DNA of 64,000 nt from Cellulomonas xylanilytica. Lineage in GTDB: Bacteria > Actinomycetota > Actinomycetes > Actinomycetales > Cellulomonadaceae. A program made the translations under genes and the position numbers. The notes under the pieces are model-generated. The model was given only the letters and a program-made list of their open reading frames with translations, was not told the DNA's origin and did no database searches. Each line of letters starts with the position of its first letter. The first letter of the stretch is position 1. The stretch lies in the NCBI RefSeq assembly GCF_007989805.1, contig NZ_BJUB01000002.1:434001-498000 (forward strand), read 5' to 3'. Below are positions 62,191 to 64,000 of this stretch, piece by piece.

Positions 62191-64000
62191 TTCGCCTTCT
62201 CCTCCTCGTCGTCGACGATCTCGGCGTCCACGACGTCCTCGTCGGCCGTCGTGTCAGCCGCCGGCTGCTCGTCGGCCGGCGCGTTCTGCGCCATGTTGTC
62301 CGCCGAGTAGATCGCCTCGCCGATCTTCTGGCTCACTGCGAGCAGGGCCGAGTGCTTGGCCTTGACCTCGTCGAGGTCGGTGCCCGCGAGCGCCGTCTTC
62401 AGCTCGGTGACGGCCGTCTTGACCTCGGTCGTGACGTCCTCCGGCAGCTTGTCCGCGTTGTCGGCCAGCAGCTTGTCCGTCGAGTAGGCCAGCTGCTCGG
62501 CGGAGTTGCGGGTCTCGGCCTCCTCGCGACGCGCCTTGTCCTCGGCGGCGTGCTCCTCGGCCTCGCGCACCATGCGCTCGATGTCCTCCTTGGGGAGGGC
62601 CGAGCCACCGGTGATCGTCATCGACTGCTCCTTGTTGGTGCCGCGGTCCTTGGCGGACACGTGCACGATGCCGTTCGCGTCGATGTCGAACGTGACCTCG
62701 ATCTGCGGCACGCCACGCGGCGCCGGCGCGATGCCGGTCAGCTCGAACGTGCCGAGCGGCTTGTTGTCCCGCGCGAACTCACGCTCGCCCTGGAACACCT
62801 GGATCAGCACCGACGGCTGGTTGTCCTCGGCCGTCGAGAAGATCTCCGACCGCTTGGTGGGGATGGCGGTGTTGCGCTCGATGAGCTTGGTCATCACGCC
62901 GCCCTTGGTCTCGATGCCGAGGCTCAGCGGGGTGACGTCGATGAGCAGGACGTCCTTGCGGTCGCCCTTCATGACACCGGCCTGCAGCGCGGCACCGACG
63001 GCGACGACCTCGTCCGGGTTGACGCCCTTGTTGGGCTCCTTGCCGCCCGTGAGCTCCTTGACGACCTCGGTGACCGCAGGCATGCGGGTCGAGCCGCCGA
63101 CGAGCACGATGTGGTCGATCTCCGACAGCTTGATGCCCGCGTCGCGGATGACCGACTGGAACGGCGCCTTGGTGCGGTCGAGCAGGTCCTGCGTCATCTG
63201 CTGGAACTGCGCGCGCGAGAGCTTGGTGTCCAGGTGGACCGGGCCGTTCTCGCTCATCGACAGGTACTGCAGCGAGATGTTGGTGCTCGTCGCGGACGAC
63301 AGCTCCTTCTTGGCCTGCTCCGCCGCCTCACGCAGACGCTGCACGGCGATCTTGTCCTTGGCCAGGTCCACGCCGGTCGAGTTCTTCACCTCGGAGACGA
63401 GGAAGTCGACGATCCGGTTGTCCCAGTCGTCGCCGCCGAGCCGGTTGTCACCGGACGTCGCGCGCACCTCGATCGTCGAGAAGCCGTCGTCGTCCTTGCC
63501 CACCTCGAGGAGGGACACGTCGAACGTGCCGCCGCCGAGGTCGAAGACGAGGATGAGCTCGTCCTCCTTGCCGCGCTCCAGTCCGTAGGCCAGGGCGGCC
63601 GCGGTGGGCTCGTTGATGATGCGCAGGACGTTCAGGCCCGCGATGGCGCCCGCGTCCTTGGTGGCCTGGCGCTCGGCGTCGTTGAAGTACGCCGGGACGG
63701 TGATGACGGCCTCGGTGACGGGCTCGCCCAGGTAGGCCTCCGCGTCGCGCTTCAGCTTGGAGAGCACCCGCGCGCTGATCTCCTGCGCGGTGTACTTCTT
63801 GTCGTCGATCGTCTGCGACCAGTCCGTGCCCATGTGGCGCTTGACGGACGTGATCGTGCGGTCGACGTTGGTGACGGCCTGGCGCTTGGCGATCTCGCCG
63901 ACCAGCACCTCACCCGTCTTGGAGAACGCGACCACCGACGGCGTCGTGCGCGACCCCTCGGCGTTGGCGATGACCGTGGGCTCGCCGCCCTCGAGGACAG
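62187..64000 (-). CDS. dnaK: DnaK (Hsp70) chaperone, 5' end outside window
   Basis: Hsp70 ATPase chaperone. About 603 residues are visible, and the frame runs off the right edge, so only the first ten or so residues and the start are missing. The ATPase part contains [29 protein letters not shown] and [10 protein letters not shown]. The substrate-binding domain has [13 protein letters not shown], and the C-terminal tail is acidic ([19 protein letters not shown]). It heads the dnaK-grpE-dnaJ-hspR operon. Confidence 0.97.
   Translation of the reverse strand, partial: VLEGGEPTVIANAEGSRTTPSVVAFSKTGEVLVGEIAKRQAVTNVDRTITSVKRHMGTDWSQTIDDKKYTAQEISARVLSKLKRDAEAYLGEPVTEAVITVPAYFNDAERQATKDAGAIAGLNVLRIINEPTAAALAYGLERGKEDELILVFDLGGGTFDVSLLEVGKDDDGFSTIEVRATSGDNRLGGDDWDNRIVDFLVSEVKNSTGVDLAKDKIAVQRLREAAEQAKKELSSATSTNISLQYLSMSENGPVHLDTKLSRAQFQQMTQDLLDRTKAPFQSVIRDAGIKLSEIDHIVLVGGSTRMPAVTEVVKELTGGKEPNKGVNPDEVVAVGAALQAGVMKGDRKDVLLIDVTPLSLGIETKGGVMTKLIERNTAIPTKRSEIFSTAEDNQPSVLIQVFQGEREFARDNKPLGTFELTGIAPAPRGVPQIEVTFDIDANGIVHVSAKDRGTNKEQSMTITGGSALPKEDIERMVREAEEHAAEDKARREEAETRNSAEQLAYSTDKLLADNADKLPEDVTTEVKTAVTELKTALAGTDLDEVKAKHSALLAVSQKIGEAIYSADNMAQNAPADEQPAADTTADEDVVDAEIVDDEEEKAK

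Overview
The window is GC-rich, densely packed and uses many GTG starts, which points to an actinobacterium. A Cellulomonas-like member of the Micrococcales is the best guess. The reasons are a secreted PL11 rhamnogalacturonan lyase and a GH16 beta-glucanase, CebR-like GAGCGCTC operators, a class Ib nrdHIEF operon, a dnaK-grpE-dnaJ-hspR operon, an F420-type LLM oxidoreductase, SthA and an AfsR-like regulator. I see no insertion sequence, prophage or CRISPR array. Species assignment is inference.

Layout. 1-8.5 kb: soluble transhydrogenase (5' end outside the window), TrmO, a lipoprotein, tRNA-Ser(GGA), small orphan genes, an ATP-dependent DNA ligase (LigB type) and a SEC-C/YchJ protein. 8.7-13.2 kb: cold-shock protein, a fatty-acid desaturase, and the rhamnogalacturonan lyase with a LacI-type operator. 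13.3-18.7 kb: a four-part symmetric repeat, a LytR_C pair, a GT87-like membrane protein that seems to use a CTG start, and an overlapping lipid cassette (YnbA-like CDP-alcohol transferase, CdsA-like enzyme, acyltransferase). 18.8-26.7 kb: LLM oxidoreductase, DUF1684 pair, Nei2-type glycosylase, an unusual FtsH-like ATPase, a tyrosine phosphatase, and an ECF42-type sigma factor with its DGPF partner. 26.8-30.6 kb: L,D-transpeptidase, then two LacI operators, GH16 glucanase and a LacI regulator. 30.6-37.4 kb: two PAP2 phosphatases with a DUF998 protein, a small P-loop kinase, and an epoxide-hydrolase-like gene divergent from a WYL regulator across a clean inverted repeat.

37.5-41.6 kb: tRNA-Ser(CGA), a vapBC module whose operator and leaderless promoter can both be read, Sir2, TadA, Upp and an SDR-like protein. 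41.6-46.5 kb holds the most unusual gene: one reading frame of about 1316 residues that joins an ECF sigma factor, a zinc anti-sigma motif, membrane segments and a large adhesin-like region. Next to it, divergently, lies a degenerate GGDEF-like protein. 47.5-52.9 kb: DUF1540 and DUF2510 genes and the nrdHIEF operon with candidate NrdR boxes and a cluster of DnaA-box-like sites. 53-58.7 kb: AfsR-like regulator, a DrrAB-type ABC exporter and a PPOX-fold protein. 58.7-64 kb: a class V aminotransferase, paired 62-bp-spaced repeats, and the heat-shock operon, with dnaK running off the right edge.

A recurring signal is a TANNNT hexamer 6-7 nt before the start codon with no Shine-Dalgarno sequence, seen at about eleven genes. 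It implies leaderless transcripts. Two other genes appear to lack any ATG, GTG or TTG before their conserved N-terminus and may start at CTG.
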